Source: Chitinophaga caseinilytica
GTDB taxonomy: Bacteria; Bacteroidota; Bacteroidia; Chitinophagales; Chitinophagaceae
Length of the DNA stretch: 64,000 nucleotides
Assembly: GCF_038396765.1 (NCBI RefSeq)
Contig: NZ_CP150096.1
Span: 975,001 to 1,039,000, forward strand
Reading direction: 5' to 3'
Shown one piece after another: positions 27,459-36,349 of the stretch. The notes beneath the pieces are model-generated. The model worked only from the letters and a program-made list of their open reading frames with translations, was not told the origin of the DNA and searched no databases. The position numbers were made by a program, and so were the translations under genes. Position 1 is the first letter of the stretch, and each line of letters opens with the position of its first letter.

Positions 27459-28142
27459 ATGGACAGAAGAGAATCGCTCAAAGCCCTCCTGATAGGTTCC
27501 GTATCCACCGGCGTTATCCTCAGCGCCTGCGAAACCAGCACCAAAGAGGCTGACAAAGCACCCAAAACCGGGAAATTCTACGGCCGTACGCCCGAAGAAG
27601 TGCTCCGCGACGAGGCGCTCAAAAAAGAAAAATTCTTCACAGACGCGGAGATGAAAACCATCACCGTGCTCGCAGATATCATCATCCCGAAAGATGAAAC
27701 TTCCGGATCGGCTACAGACGCCAAGGTGCCGGAGTTCATCGATTTCATCGTGAAAGACCAGCCCAGGCACCAGCTGCCCATGCGCGGCGGCCTCCGCTGG
27801 CTCGATGTGCAATCCCAGAAACAGTACGGCAAGATCTTCACCGACCTGGAGCCCGACAAACGCCTGGCCATGGTAGACCAGATCGCGTTCCCCGAAAAAG
27901 CGGCGCCGGAAATGAGCCAGGGCGTAGCGTTCTTCAGTTTGATGCGCAACCTCACCGCCACAGGTTTCTTCACCAGCGAAATGGGCATCAAGGACATGGG
28001 GTACGCCGGCAACCGGCCCAATGAATGGGACGGCGTTCCGGACGATGTGCTCAAACAGTACAATCTCGCGTACGACGAAAAAATGCTGGCCGTTTGCCTG
28101 AAGAAGGAAGACCGCACCAAGCTCATGACCTGGGACGATTGA
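27459..28142 (+). CDS. Gluconate 2-dehydrogenase subunit 3 family protein
   Basis: A 227-aa small subunit. The N-terminus RRESLKALLIGS looks like a twin-arginine signal, followed by a hydrophobic stretch and a lipobox-like LSAC at residue 24. The body has ITVLADIIIPKDETSGSATDAKVPEFIDFIV, the hallmark of the subunit-3 family that chaperones the GMC large subunit across the membrane. It lies five bases after the GMC gene and is followed by a strong terminator, making a two-gene operon. A lipid-anchored exported heterodimer is inferred. Confidence 0.9.
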   Translation: MDRRESLKALLIGSVSTGVILSACETSTKEADKAPKTGKFYGRTPEEVLRDEALKKEKFFTDAEMKTITVLADIIIPKDETSGSATDAKVPEFIDFIVKDQPRHQLPMRGGLRWLDVQSQKQYGKIFTDLEPDKRLAMVDQIAFPEKAAPEMSQGVAFFSLMRNLTATGFFTSEMGIKDMGYAGNRPNEWDGVPDDVLKQYNLAYDEKMLAVCLKKEDRTKLMTWDD

Positions 28143-28159
28143 TCCCATCTGAAATGCAT

Positions 28160-28196
28160 AAAAAAAAGCGACGCCCGTAATGGACGTCGCTTTTTT
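28160..28196. terminator. Bidirectional intrinsic terminator
   Basis: GCGACG / CGTCGC, continued inward by CC / GG, is flanked by seven A residues on the left and six T residues on the right. It lies between the convergent subunit-3 and POT transporter genes. Confidence 0.88.
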
Positions 28197-28212
28197 ATTT
28201 TTCCCCGGCGGA

Positions 28213-29853
28213 TCAGTGCGCGTGTTCCTTAAACACACGGTTCAGCCAGCGCAGCATCAGGATGATGGTGCCCGCGGCAACGCCCAGCAACAGGAAGTTC
28301 ACGAGGAAATAATTGACTTTATTGTCGTACTGGTCCCACATCGCGGCCAACACGCCCGACAATTTATTGCCGATAGACGTGGCCAGGAACCAGCCGCCCA
28401 TCATCAGCGAAGTGAGGCGGGCAGGACTGAGTTTCGATACGAGCGACAGGCCCATCGGGCTGAGGAGCAATTCTCCCGCGGTGATGATGCCGTAGCTGCC
28501 GAACAGCCACCAGGGCGCTGCTTTCACCGCGCCGTTATCGCAAACCATGACGGCCGCCACCATGCAGAAAGTGGATACGGAAGAAATCACGAGCCCCCAC
28601 GCGATTTTGGTCATCGTGGTCGGTTCTTTCTTCCGTTTGCGGAGGAAGGTGAAGAACGCGACGACGAGCGGCGTGAGGATGATCACGAAAAACGGGTTGA
28701 TGGATTGGAATTGTTCGGTGTTGACGAGACTGATGGTGGCTCCTTCCGCCGGCATTTTTTCGGGCGCCACGTTCTTAAAGTAAACAGGCTTTCCGATTTC
28801 CTTCACCGGTTTGCCGTTTTCGTCTTTGATAACCCGGAATTCATGGTCGTACGCTACCACTTCGCCGGTTTGGTTGGTGGTGGTTTCCGCGAGGGACAGC
28901 GCGTTGGCGGGGCCGGTCAGCGAGGCAGACAGTTCGCGGTCTGTATAAAACTGCGCCCAGGTGGTGAGCGCGGTACCGTTTTGTTTGAATACCGCCCAGA
29001 ACATGATAGACACTGCGAACACGGCGAGCAGGGCTTTTACGGGTTGCTTGTCTGTTCCCGAAGCTTTGCGCAGCAGGTTCACGAAGAAGTAAATAATGGG
29101 CAGGCAGGCGAAGATGAACGCGTCCGTAGAATCGGTGCCGAAGATATTGCCGGGGATGAACCAGCCGATGCAGCCCACGATCAGTACGGGAACGAATACC
29201 TGCGCGAAGATGGAGCCGAGGGGCATATCGCCGGGTTGGACGGGCTTGAGGACGTCTGCATGGCGGTAATGTTTAAGCCCCGCAACGAAGATGATGACAC
29301 CGAGGAACATGCCTATGCCGGCTGCGATGAACGCTGCGCCCCAGTTGATGTTGTTGCGGAGGTACGATGCGAAGAAGGTGCAGATGAAGGCGCCGATGTT
29401 GATCCCCATGTAGAAGATGTTATAACCGGTGTCTTTGCGCTCGATGTACCGGGGGTCGTTGTAAACGTTGCCCAGCAGTGTGGAGATATTGGGTTTGAAG
29501 AAGCCGTTGCCCACGCAGATGAGCGCCAGCGAACAGTAGAAAACCGTTAAGTCTTTGACGGCCAGCCCGCAATACCCGATCCCCATGAGGATGCCCCCGA
29601 TGATGATGGATTTGGAATATCCGATCTTACGGTCGGCCAGGAGCCCGCCGATGAACGGGGTGAGATATACGAATGCGATGAAGGTGCCGAAGATATCGAC
29701 CGCGGCGTGGCGGTCCATGGCCCAACCGCCCTTCTCGGCGTCTGTCAGGTATAGTTGCAGAATGGCGAGCAGCAGGTAGAAACCGAATCGTTCCCACATC
29801 TCGGAAAAGAATAAAAACGGTAAGGCTACCGGATGTTTGCGGTTAGTCGACAT
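28213..29853 (-). CDS. POT/PTR2 family peptide MFS transporter
   Basis: A 546-aa proton-coupled oligopeptide transporter with at least 12 membrane segments. The first helix carries the E-x-x-E-R-F proton-coupling motif in FFSEMWERFGFY, and GYNIFYMGINIGAF is the PTR2 signature. A hydrophilic insert near residues 300-380 (VVAYDHEFRVIKDENGKPVKE) is longer than in E. coli DtpA but common in Bacteroidota. It imports di- and tripeptides. The S46 dipeptidyl-peptidase and C1B peptidase elsewhere in the window make such substrates. It is divergent from the Gfo/Idh/MocA gene at 30064. Confidence 0.93.
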   Translation of the reverse strand: MSTNRKHPVALPFLFFSEMWERFGFYLLLAILQLYLTDAEKGGWAMDRHAAVDIFGTFIAFVYLTPFIGGLLADRKIGYSKSIIIGGILMGIGYCGLAVKDLTVFYCSLALICVGNGFFKPNISTLLGNVYNDPRYIERKDTGYNIFYMGINIGAFICTFFASYLRNNINWGAAFIAAGIGMFLGVIIFVAGLKHYRHADVLKPVQPGDMPLGSIFAQVFVPVLIVGCIGWFIPGNIFGTDSTDAFIFACLPIIYFFVNLLRKASGTDKQPVKALLAVFAVSIMFWAVFKQNGTALTTWAQFYTDRELSASLTGPANALSLAETTTNQTGEVVAYDHEFRVIKDENGKPVKEIGKPVYFKNVAPEKMPAEGATISLVNTEQFQSINPFFVIILTPLVVAFFTFLRKRKKEPTTMTKIAWGLVISSVSTFCMVAAVMVCDNGAVKAAPWWLFGSYGIITAGELLLSPMGLSLVSKLSPARLTSLMMGGWFLATSIGNKLSGVLAAMWDQYDNKVNYFLVNFLLLGVAAGTIILMLRWLNRVFKEHAH

Positions 29854-30063
29854 GTTGTAACATAAGGTTTGAGACGGCTAAAAATAGGATAAAAAACCAC
29901 ATCCCCACCAACATTCCCGACGAACGGTAAGCCCATCCCACCCCAACAACAATTCCTGGTTGAAAAAATCGATTTAGCACAGGACAGTACAGGATGCCGC
30001 TCATAGAGATTATTGCTTTTTCTATAATTTTTTCTATTATATTGAACGAAAATTTATCAAATC

Positions 30064-31506
30064 ATGGTTCAGGGAAAAAATAACAAAAGAAACCAGATTT
30101 CACGTAGATCATTTCTAACCAACAGCGCTACCGCCGCTGCAGGTTTCATGATCGTTCCACGTCACGTATTGGGAGGCCCGGGATACACCGCGCCCAGCGA
30201 CAGGCTTCGCGTTGCCGGCATCGGTGTTGGCGGTAAAGGCGACAGCGATCTGAGCGAGATTTCCAAAGGCCCGGCAGACATCGTCGTACTGTGCGACGTT
30301 CACGACAGCCGCGCAGCAGGGTCCGTAAAACGCTTCCCCAAAGCAAAATACTACCGGGATTACCGCGAAATGCTCGACAAAGAACACAAAAACATCGACG
30401 CGGTAACCGTTTCCAGCCCCGACCATAACCACGCCGTGCAAGCCATGGCCGCCATGCAGCTCGGCAAGCACGTATACGTTCAAAAACCCCTCACCCACGA
30501 CATCTACGAAGCGCGCATGCTCACGCAGGCCGCAAAAAAATATAAAGTAGTTACCCAGATGGGCAACCAGGGCGCCTCCGGCGACGGCGTCCGCCAGCTC
30601 ATGGAATGGTACAATGCCGACCTCATCGGCGATGTACATACCGTGTATTGCTGGACCAACCGCCCCGTATGGCCGCAGGGAATTCCCTGGCCTGCACAGC
30701 CCGGCACCAAACCGGCCGACCTCGACTGGAACCTCTGGCTGGGCACCGCCCCGCAAAAAGACTTCGTCGACAAACTCGTTCCGTTCAACTGGCGCGGCTG
30801 GTGGGATTACGGTACCGGCGCGCTCGGAGACATGGGCTGCCACATCGTGGAACCTCCTTTCCGCGTGCTCGGCCTCGGCTACCCCGTTTCCGCGGAAGCC
30901 AGCGTTGGCAGCGTGTATGTAGACGAATTCAAACAGGGCTATTTCCCGGAAAGCTGCCCCCCGTCTTCCCACGTGATCATGACTTTCGAAACGAAACGCG
31001 GCCCGTTGAAACTCCACTGGATGGACGGCGGCATCCAACCCGCGCGCCCCGAAGAGCTGGGCCCCAATGAAAGAATGGGCGACGGCGGCAACGGCGCCAT
31101 TTTCGAAGGCACGAAAGGCAAGATGATGTGCGGAACCTATGGTATGTACCCTTCGCTGCTGCCTTCCAAACGCAATGCGGAAGTGAACGTGAAGCAAACC
31201 ATCGCCCGCGTGCCCGAAGGCCATTACGTACAGTGGGTAAACGCGTGCATCGCCGGTTACGGTAAGAAAGAACTGTCGGCCCCCTTCGAGATCGCCGGCC
31301 CGCTCACCGAAACCATCCTCATGGGCAACCTCGCCATCCGCAGCTACGATATCCGCAAGCCCAAAGCCGACGGCAAAGGTTTCGACTATCCCGGCCGTTA
31401 CATCAAACTGTTGTGGGATGGCCCGAACATGAAGATCACCAACTTCGACGAAGCCAACCAGTTCGTGAAGCGTACCTATCGCGACGGCTGGACGCTCGGT
31501 GCGTAA
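30064..31506 (+). CDS. Gfo/Idh/MocA family oxidoreductase, Tat-exported
   Basis: A 480-aa oxidoreductase. The twin-arginine signal ISRRSFLTNSATAAAG sends a folded protein to the periplasm. The Rossmann part has VAGIGVGGKGDSD and VLCDVHDS, and the catalytic-lysine loop reads GKHVYVQKPLTHD, with QKP where most relatives have EKP. WDYGTGALGDMGCHIVEPPF belongs to the C-terminal substrate domain. These NAD(P)-dependent enzymes oxidise or remodel sugars; exported ones carry tightly bound cofactor. Substrate unknown. The leader is very AT-rich. The gene stands alone with its own terminator. Confidence 0.9.
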   Translation: MVQGKNNKRNQISRRSFLTNSATAAAGFMIVPRHVLGGPGYTAPSDRLRVAGIGVGGKGDSDLSEISKGPADIVVLCDVHDSRAAGSVKRFPKAKYYRDYREMLDKEHKNIDAVTVSSPDHNHAVQAMAAMQLGKHVYVQKPLTHDIYEARMLTQAAKKYKVVTQMGNQGASGDGVRQLMEWYNADLIGDVHTVYCWTNRPVWPQGIPWPAQPGTKPADLDWNLWLGTAPQKDFVDKLVPFNWRGWWDYGTGALGDMGCHIVEPPFRVLGLGYPVSAEASVGSVYVDEFKQGYFPESCPPSSHVIMTFETKRGPLKLHWMDGGIQPARPEELGPNERMGDGGNGAIFEGTKGKMMCGTYGMYPSLLPSKRNAEVNVKQTIARVPEGHYVQWVNACIAGYGKKELSAPFEIAGPLTETILMGNLAIRSYDIRKPKADGKGFDYPGRYIKLLWDGPNMKITNFDEANQFVKRTYRDGWTLGA

Positions 31507-31525
31507 GAAGTTTTTACGAAATAGT

Positions 31526-31556
31526 AAGGGCGCCCCCGACCGGAGGCGCCCTTTTT
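31526..31556 (+). terminator. Intrinsic terminator after the Gfo/Idh/MocA gene
   Basis: GGGCGCC / GGCGCCC with a ten-base loop is followed by TTTTT, about 20 bases after the stop codon. Confidence 0.88.
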
Positions 31557-31582
31557 CTTATAGATACGATACGCTACTTGTT

Positions 31583-32029
31583 CTAACGGAACAGTTCCTT
31601 GAAATCGCGCTTGAACTCTTGCCACTCGCTGTCGGCTTTCTTCAGCGATTTATCGAGCCCTTCCTTCGTTTTGTCCCACGCATCCACCGTGGCGTTTTTC
31701 ACGTCATCCGCCGCTTTGGCGAGGTCTGCCCGGGCGGCTTCCAGTTTGGCCTGCGCTTTTTTGCTTTTCGCGCTGCCGTCTTTTTTCAGCTCTTCGATGC
31801 GCACGTCCAGCGAATCCATTTTTTCCTTGATGGAGGCCGATGCTTCATCTTTCTGCCGCTGGAACCAAGCGCCGGCGGTATCCGCTTTCTGTTCGAGGCC
31901 TTCCTGGATGGAATCTACCCCTTCGTGGATCTTCGCATTGGCGGAAGTATCCTCGCCGGTAGTGGCAGTTTTGTTCTGGCAGGCCGCAAAGATGGCGGCT
32001 GCACCGAGGGCGATGAGTATTTTCTTCAT
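31583..32029 (-). CDS. Small coiled-coil lipoprotein
   Basis: A 148-aa predicted lipoprotein: the lipobox FAAC places the acylated Cys at residue 17. The rest is charged and almost wholly helical, with repeated Lys/Glu/Ala heptad-like stretches (KIHEGVDSIQEGLEQKADTA, SKKAQAKLEAARADLAKAAD). It resembles apolipoprotein/LEA-like helical proteins but matches no named family I recognise. It is downstream of the META-domain lipoprotein by 23 bases on the same strand, so both are probably envelope proteins from one transcript. Confidence 0.78.
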   Translation of the reverse strand: MKKILIALGAAAIFAACQNKTATTGEDTSANAKIHEGVDSIQEGLEQKADTAGAWFQRQKDEASASIKEKMDSLDVRIEELKKDGSAKSKKAQAKLEAARADLAKAADDVKNATVDAWDKTKEGLDKSLKKADSEWQEFKRDFKELFR

Positions 32030-32052
32030 ATACGTTGATTTTTAGGTGATTA

Positions 32053-32526
32053 TTATTGTTTTACGGCGGTAAATGTCGCTAAAACGGAATCTCCGCGCTG
32101 AATGCTGAGGATATCCTTTTCGATGGTGTATTTATTGGTGTTTTGCAGCGCCTGGCTGAAAGCGTTTTCCACGTTCAGGGCCGGACAGGCCATTTGGGTG
32201 GAAATGATGTCGGACACGGCCAGCTCGCCGGTGGGCGTGGCCACGAATTTGCCGCCGAAGCCGTTGCAGCCGAGATGGCCGCGTACCTGCGACGAGGAAT
32301 CCACGAATTGCATATAAATTTCCTTCCCCCAGTTGCTGGTGTCTTTAGGGCCGTTCACGATTTCCTTCAACACCCATTTGGTGCCGGAAAGCGGCCATGC
32401 GGGCGCCCCATCTGTCGTAACGGCGGCTGCCGCGGCGGCGGAATCGGTACCCGATTGCTGTTGGGAACTTTGGCAGGCGGCCAGTATGGCCAGGGCGGCA
32501 AGGGCGGGAAGCAGTAACTGTTTCAT
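32053..32526 (-). CDS. META-domain lipoprotein (HslJ-like)
   Basis: A 157-aa lipoprotein with lipobox LAAC (Cys19), a low-complexity Ser/Gln/Ala linker to about residue 40, and one META domain: LSGTKWVLKEI, then GHLGCNGFGGKF and STQMACPAL. META domains occur in heat-induced HslJ and in secreted proteins of unknown role. It is the first gene of a two-gene unit with the coiled-coil lipoprotein and is divergent from the S46 peptidase. Confidence 0.87.
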   Translation of the reverse strand: MKQLLLPALAALAILAACQSSQQQSGTDSAAAAAAVTTDGAPAWPLSGTKWVLKEIVNGPKDTSNWGKEIYMQFVDSSSQVRGHLGCNGFGGKFVATPTGELAVSDIISTQMACPALNVENAFSQALQNTNKYTIEKDILSIQRGDSVLATFTAVKQ

Positions 32527-32642
32527 GATAGTGGTTTTATGGTGTATTTGTTTTTCTTATCAATCATCAAGCCATTTTAACGCCACGGCACCTTCAATTG
32601 TTGACTTCCATGGCCGGTAAGGGCTATTATGAAAAAAATCGG

Positions 32643-32650
32643 TAGGTTTG
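32643..32650 (+). promoter_or_regulatory. -7 box for the S46 peptidase gene
   Basis: TAGGTTTG fits TAnnTTTG exactly and ends 21 bases before the ATG. Confidence 0.5.
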
Positions 32651-32671
32651 GGCCCTTACAAAATCTAACAT

Positions 32672-34812
32672 ATGAAGAAAAATCTATTCCTGTTGCTGCT
32701 TTTGCTGTCTGTCAAGCTGGTAAGAGCGGACGAGGGCATGTGGCTCCCTTACCTGCTGGGGCCGCAAACTTATGCCGACATGGTGAAGAAAGGATTGAAG
32801 CTGTCGAAAGACCAGTTGTACAGCATCAACAAATCATCCATTAAAGATGCCATTATCATTTTCGGTGGAGGTTGCACGGGAGAGATCGTGAGCAATGAAG
32901 GGCTGATCTTTACGAACCACCACTGTGGTTACGGCGCCATCGCGTCTGCCAGTTCGGTGGAACATAACTACCTGCGCGACGGCTTTTATGCCCGCAGCAA
33001 GCAGGAAGAGATCCCTGCCAAAGGGCTCTCCGTTCAGTTCCTCGTGCGTGTGGAAGACGTGACCGCCAAAGTGGAAGAAGCCATCAAAGGCACTACCCTG
33101 GCCGATCGCAACCCCAAGCTCCAGGCTGCTTACGGTGATATCGTGAAAGCCGCCACCGACGGCAACGGTTACGAAGCTAAAGTGGTGCCCATGTTCAAGG
33201 GGAACCAATACCTCCTCTTCGTGTACGAACGCTACACCGACGTTCGCCTCGTAGGAACGCCTCCCGAAAACGTAGGCAAGTTCGGCGGCGATACCGATAA
33301 CTGGGAATGGCCCCGCCATACCGGCGACTTCTCCGTGTTCCGCGTTTACGGCAACGCCAGCGGCAAACCGGCCGAATACGCTGCCAACAACATTCCCCTC
33401 AAGCCGAAACACTTCCTGCCCGTTTCCATCAAAGGCGTGAAAGAAAACGATTACGCCATGATCTTCGGGTACCCCGGCGGCACCAACCGTTACGAAACTT
33501 CCCTTGGCGTGAAACTGAAGACTGATGTGGAAAACCCTTCCATCGTCGGCCTCCGCGACATCCGCCTCAAATACATGTTCGAAGAAATGAAGAAAGATCC
33601 CGCCGTGAAGCTGCAACTCGCATCTTCCTACGCCGGCATCGCCAACTACTGGAAATTCTTCGACGGCGAAACCGCCCAATTGCTGAAGTACCACGTCTAC
33701 GAAGAGAAACTGAAGAACGAAGCATCCTTCCAGCAATGGGCCAAAGGCAAATCCGAGTTCGAGCCCGTATTTACGCAGTATGAAGACATTTACAAGAAAT
33801 GGTCTCCCTACGCAAAAGTCCGCCTCTACCTCATGGAAGGCATCCTCGGCTCGCCCCTCGCCGCATACGCCAGCTCCCTCGCGCAGCTCGAAAACACCAT
33901 CCTCAAAAATGGTGACATCAAAGCCGCCGCCAACGCCGCAGACCAGGCCCGCACCAATTTCCTGAAAGACGAGAACAAACCCTCCGATCAGAAAATCCTC
34001 GCCGCCATGGCCATGCGCTATTACCAGGATATCCCGAAAGACCAGCACCCCATCGGTTTCTACGAAGGCCTGAAATCTTTCGGCGACCTGAGCGACGAAA
34101 AAACCTATCGCACCTGGGCCGCCAACGTGTTCAACAACACCATCATCTTCAACGACGCGAAATGGAAAACCTTCATCAGCCAGCCTGATGCCGTTACACT
34201 GCAGGAAGATCCCGCGTATGCCTACGCTTCCGCTTTCGTGAAGAACTACGCCACCAAATACGCGCCGATCTACGCCCAGTTCACCGCGCAAAACAACGAG
34301 CTCGGCCGCCTCTACCTGAAAGGCGAAGCCCTGCGCACGCCTAACGCGAACCGCTACCCCGACGCCAATTTCACCATGCGCCTTTCTTACGGCCAGGTGA
34401 AACCCTACTCCCCCGCGACGCCGTGGCTTACGACTACGTAACCACGATCGACGGTGTGATGGAGAAATATAAACCCGGCGATTACGAGTTCGATCTTCAC
34501 CAGAATTTCATCGACCTCGTGAAGAAAAAAGATTTCGGCCAGTACATCGACGCGAAGCGTAAAACCCTCGTGGTAGGCTTCATCACCGGCAACGACATCA
34601 CCGGCGGCAACTCCGGCTCGCCCGTCCTCAACGCCAACGGCGAACTGATCGGTCTCGCGTTCGACGGTAACTACGAAGCGCTCAGCCACAAAATCCAGTT
34701 CGACAAAAATTACAACCGTACCATCAACGTAGATATCCGCTACGTACTTTGGTGCATCGACAAACTGGGTGGTGCCAAAAACATCATCAACGAACTGAAA
34801 ATCGTGAAATAA
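32672..34812 (+). pseudogene. S46 family dipeptidyl-peptidase (DPP7-like), frame broken by one base
   Basis: A signal peptide (KNLFLLLLLLSVKLVRA) leads into a chymotrypsin-like S46 peptidase that removes dipeptides from peptide N-termini in the periplasm. The catalytic His is in TNHHCGYG and the Asp in RHTGDFSVFR. The Ser is in GGNSGSPVLN, which lies in the second frame (34423-34812). The shift occurs in CCCCC at 34410-34414: observed frame YSPATPW, expected YSPRDAVAYDYV. One added C restores about 713 residues, the length of P. gingivalis DPP7. The residue 18 after the catalytic Ser is Gly (FDGN), as in DPP7 (hydrophobic P1) rather than the Arg of DPP11. Read literally, the product would lack its nucleophile. 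Confidence 0.9.
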
Positions 34813-34830
34813 GATTTCCGTTCCGACCAT

Positions 34831-34869
34831 AAAAAAATCCCGGCAAGCGTAACGTTTGCCGGGATTTTT
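34831..34869. terminator. Bidirectional intrinsic terminator
   Basis: AATCCCGGCAA / TTGCCGGGATT is flanked by A residues on the left and T residues on the right, between the convergent S46 and dacB genes. Confidence 0.9.
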
Positions 34870-34885
34870 ATTTGCAGGAAGTACG

Positions 34886-36184
34886 TCAGCCCGCGTTGGC
34901 CGTGCGCACGAGGAATTTTTCCACCGCGCGGCGCACCGTAGCCGAAGAGTTTGCGTTGTGGTTATTGACAAGCACGCTGAAAATGAGCGTTTTACCCGAT
35001 TTGGTGATCAGATATCCGCTGAGCGCAACCACGCCGCTGAGCGTGCCGGTTTTGGCATAGAGCCGGTTGGGCAGCGCCTGGTAGTAATTTTTCAGCGTGC
35101 CTTTTCCACCGGCGGGAAACAGCGGAAAGAGCCGTTCCTTCGAATGGTTTTTATACATTTTTTCGAGCACGGTAACGAAGTCGCGGGGCGTGAAAAGATT
35201 GTAGCGCGACAGGCCCGAACCATCCACCCAGTTCGGCGGATGCGGAAGATCGTTCAGCAATGTGTCCAGCAAATAACCGATCAGTTTCCGGGAATCGATC
35301 GCATCGTATTTGAGGGAAGATGCCATCATGAGGATTTGCTCCGCGAAGAAGTTATCGCTGCGGTGCATCATGGGTTGGAAAAGGGTATCTGTGGGGATGG
35401 ATTTCAAGACCGTTCCGTTCAAAGGCGCCGTGGTGGCCATGATGCGGACGGGTTTGCGGATCGTGTCTTGCAGGCGGCGGGCCAATTGGGAAATATTCCC
35501 GGTGATGAAAGGCACTTCGAAAGTCTGCTCCGCGTGCACATCCGACCGGATGTGCAGCGTGAAGAGATTCTCGCGCTCTTCGCGGTCGGCCAGTGCTTCT
35601 GCCGGCGGGCGTTCGTATACTAGCTCAGTGGGGAATTCGGGCGTCATGGAATAACTGGCGCCTTTCATCCGGATGCGGGCAACGTTGCCGTACATGGGCC
35701 ATTCGTTAAGCTCGGGCTGATAATAATCCGCATAATCGCTCCAGCCCCATCCCGGCCCGAAACGTTTATTCTTGATGACGGCAGGTTGCAGCCAGATGTT
35801 TTTCCCGGTTTGGGACAGCATGTCCAGCACGCGCTGGGCGGTAAAATCGGGATGGAGGAATGAAGGGTCGCCCGTTCCCTGGACGTACAGCGCCGTATCG
35901 TTTTCCACGAACCGCATCCCCGGCAACGAATCCCCCAGCAACTGCAAACCCGCGAACAGCGTGAAGATCTTCGTGTTCGACGCGGGCACGAAAAATTTAT
36001 CGTCCTGGTATTGCAGCCAGTATTTCTTCGTGGCCGGATCGTAAATGCTGATGCCCACATGCGCGCTTTTCAGCTCTTTCGTCAGCAAAATATCTTCCTG
36101 TGCCCAGGCGCGCAGGTTCTTCGGTTGCGCCGCTGCGCCGAGGCTCAGCAACAGGGCGATGGCTCCCGTGAGGTACGATTTCAT
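34886..36184 (-). CDS. dacB: D-alanyl-D-alanine carboxypeptidase/endopeptidase (S13, PBP4 type)
   Basis: A 432-aa penicillin-binding protein trimming or cutting peptidoglycan peptides in the periplasm. A signal peptide (SYLTGAIALLLSLGAAA) precedes the SxxK motif in PASNTKIF, SxN in HRSDNFFAEQ and KTG in YAKTGTLSG. The inserted domain between SxxK and SxN is of the S13 type. The ATG at 36184 was chosen for the signal peptide; the frame continues to 36301 without a plausible N-terminus. It is convergent with the S46 gene and probably monocistronic. Confidence 0.94.
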   Translation of the reverse strand: MKSYLTGAIALLLSLGAAAQPKNLRAWAQEDILLTKELKSAHVGISIYDPATKKYWLQYQDDKFFVPASNTKIFTLFAGLQLLGDSLPGMRFVENDTALYVQGTGDPSFLHPDFTAQRVLDMLSQTGKNIWLQPAVIKNKRFGPGWGWSDYADYYQPELNEWPMYGNVARIRMKGASYSMTPEFPTELVYERPPAEALADREERENLFTLHIRSDVHAEQTFEVPFITGNISQLARRLQDTIRKPVRIMATTAPLNGTVLKSIPTDTLFQPMMHRSDNFFAEQILMMASSLKYDAIDSRKLIGYLLDTLLNDLPHPPNWVDGSGLSRYNLFTPRDFVTVLEKMYKNHSKERLFPLFPAGGKGTLKNYYQALPNRLYAKTGTLSGVVALSGYLITKSGKTLIFSVLVNNHNANSSATVRRAVEKFLVRTANAG

Positions 36185-36288
36185 GTCCTGAATATAATCA
36201 ATTTGAAGAAGGATCGCTTTCCATGGATGGACAGTTTCCGTAACCGGAACCGTTATTTGCATTCCCCATTTACCTGCGGACCGCAAAA

Positions 36289-36320
36289 GAAAAAGGCGCA
36301 CCCGATATGGGTACGCCTTT
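36289..36320 (-). terminator. Intrinsic terminator after the second Gfo/Idh/MocA gene
   Basis: On the minus strand AAAGGCG, A/C mismatch, ACCC pairs with GGGT then CGCCTTT, followed by a T-rich run. It is about 30 bases after the stop at 36350. Confidence 0.8.
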
Positions 36321-36349
36321 CAGATATCGCAGCCTTTTCACTTGCGTGA

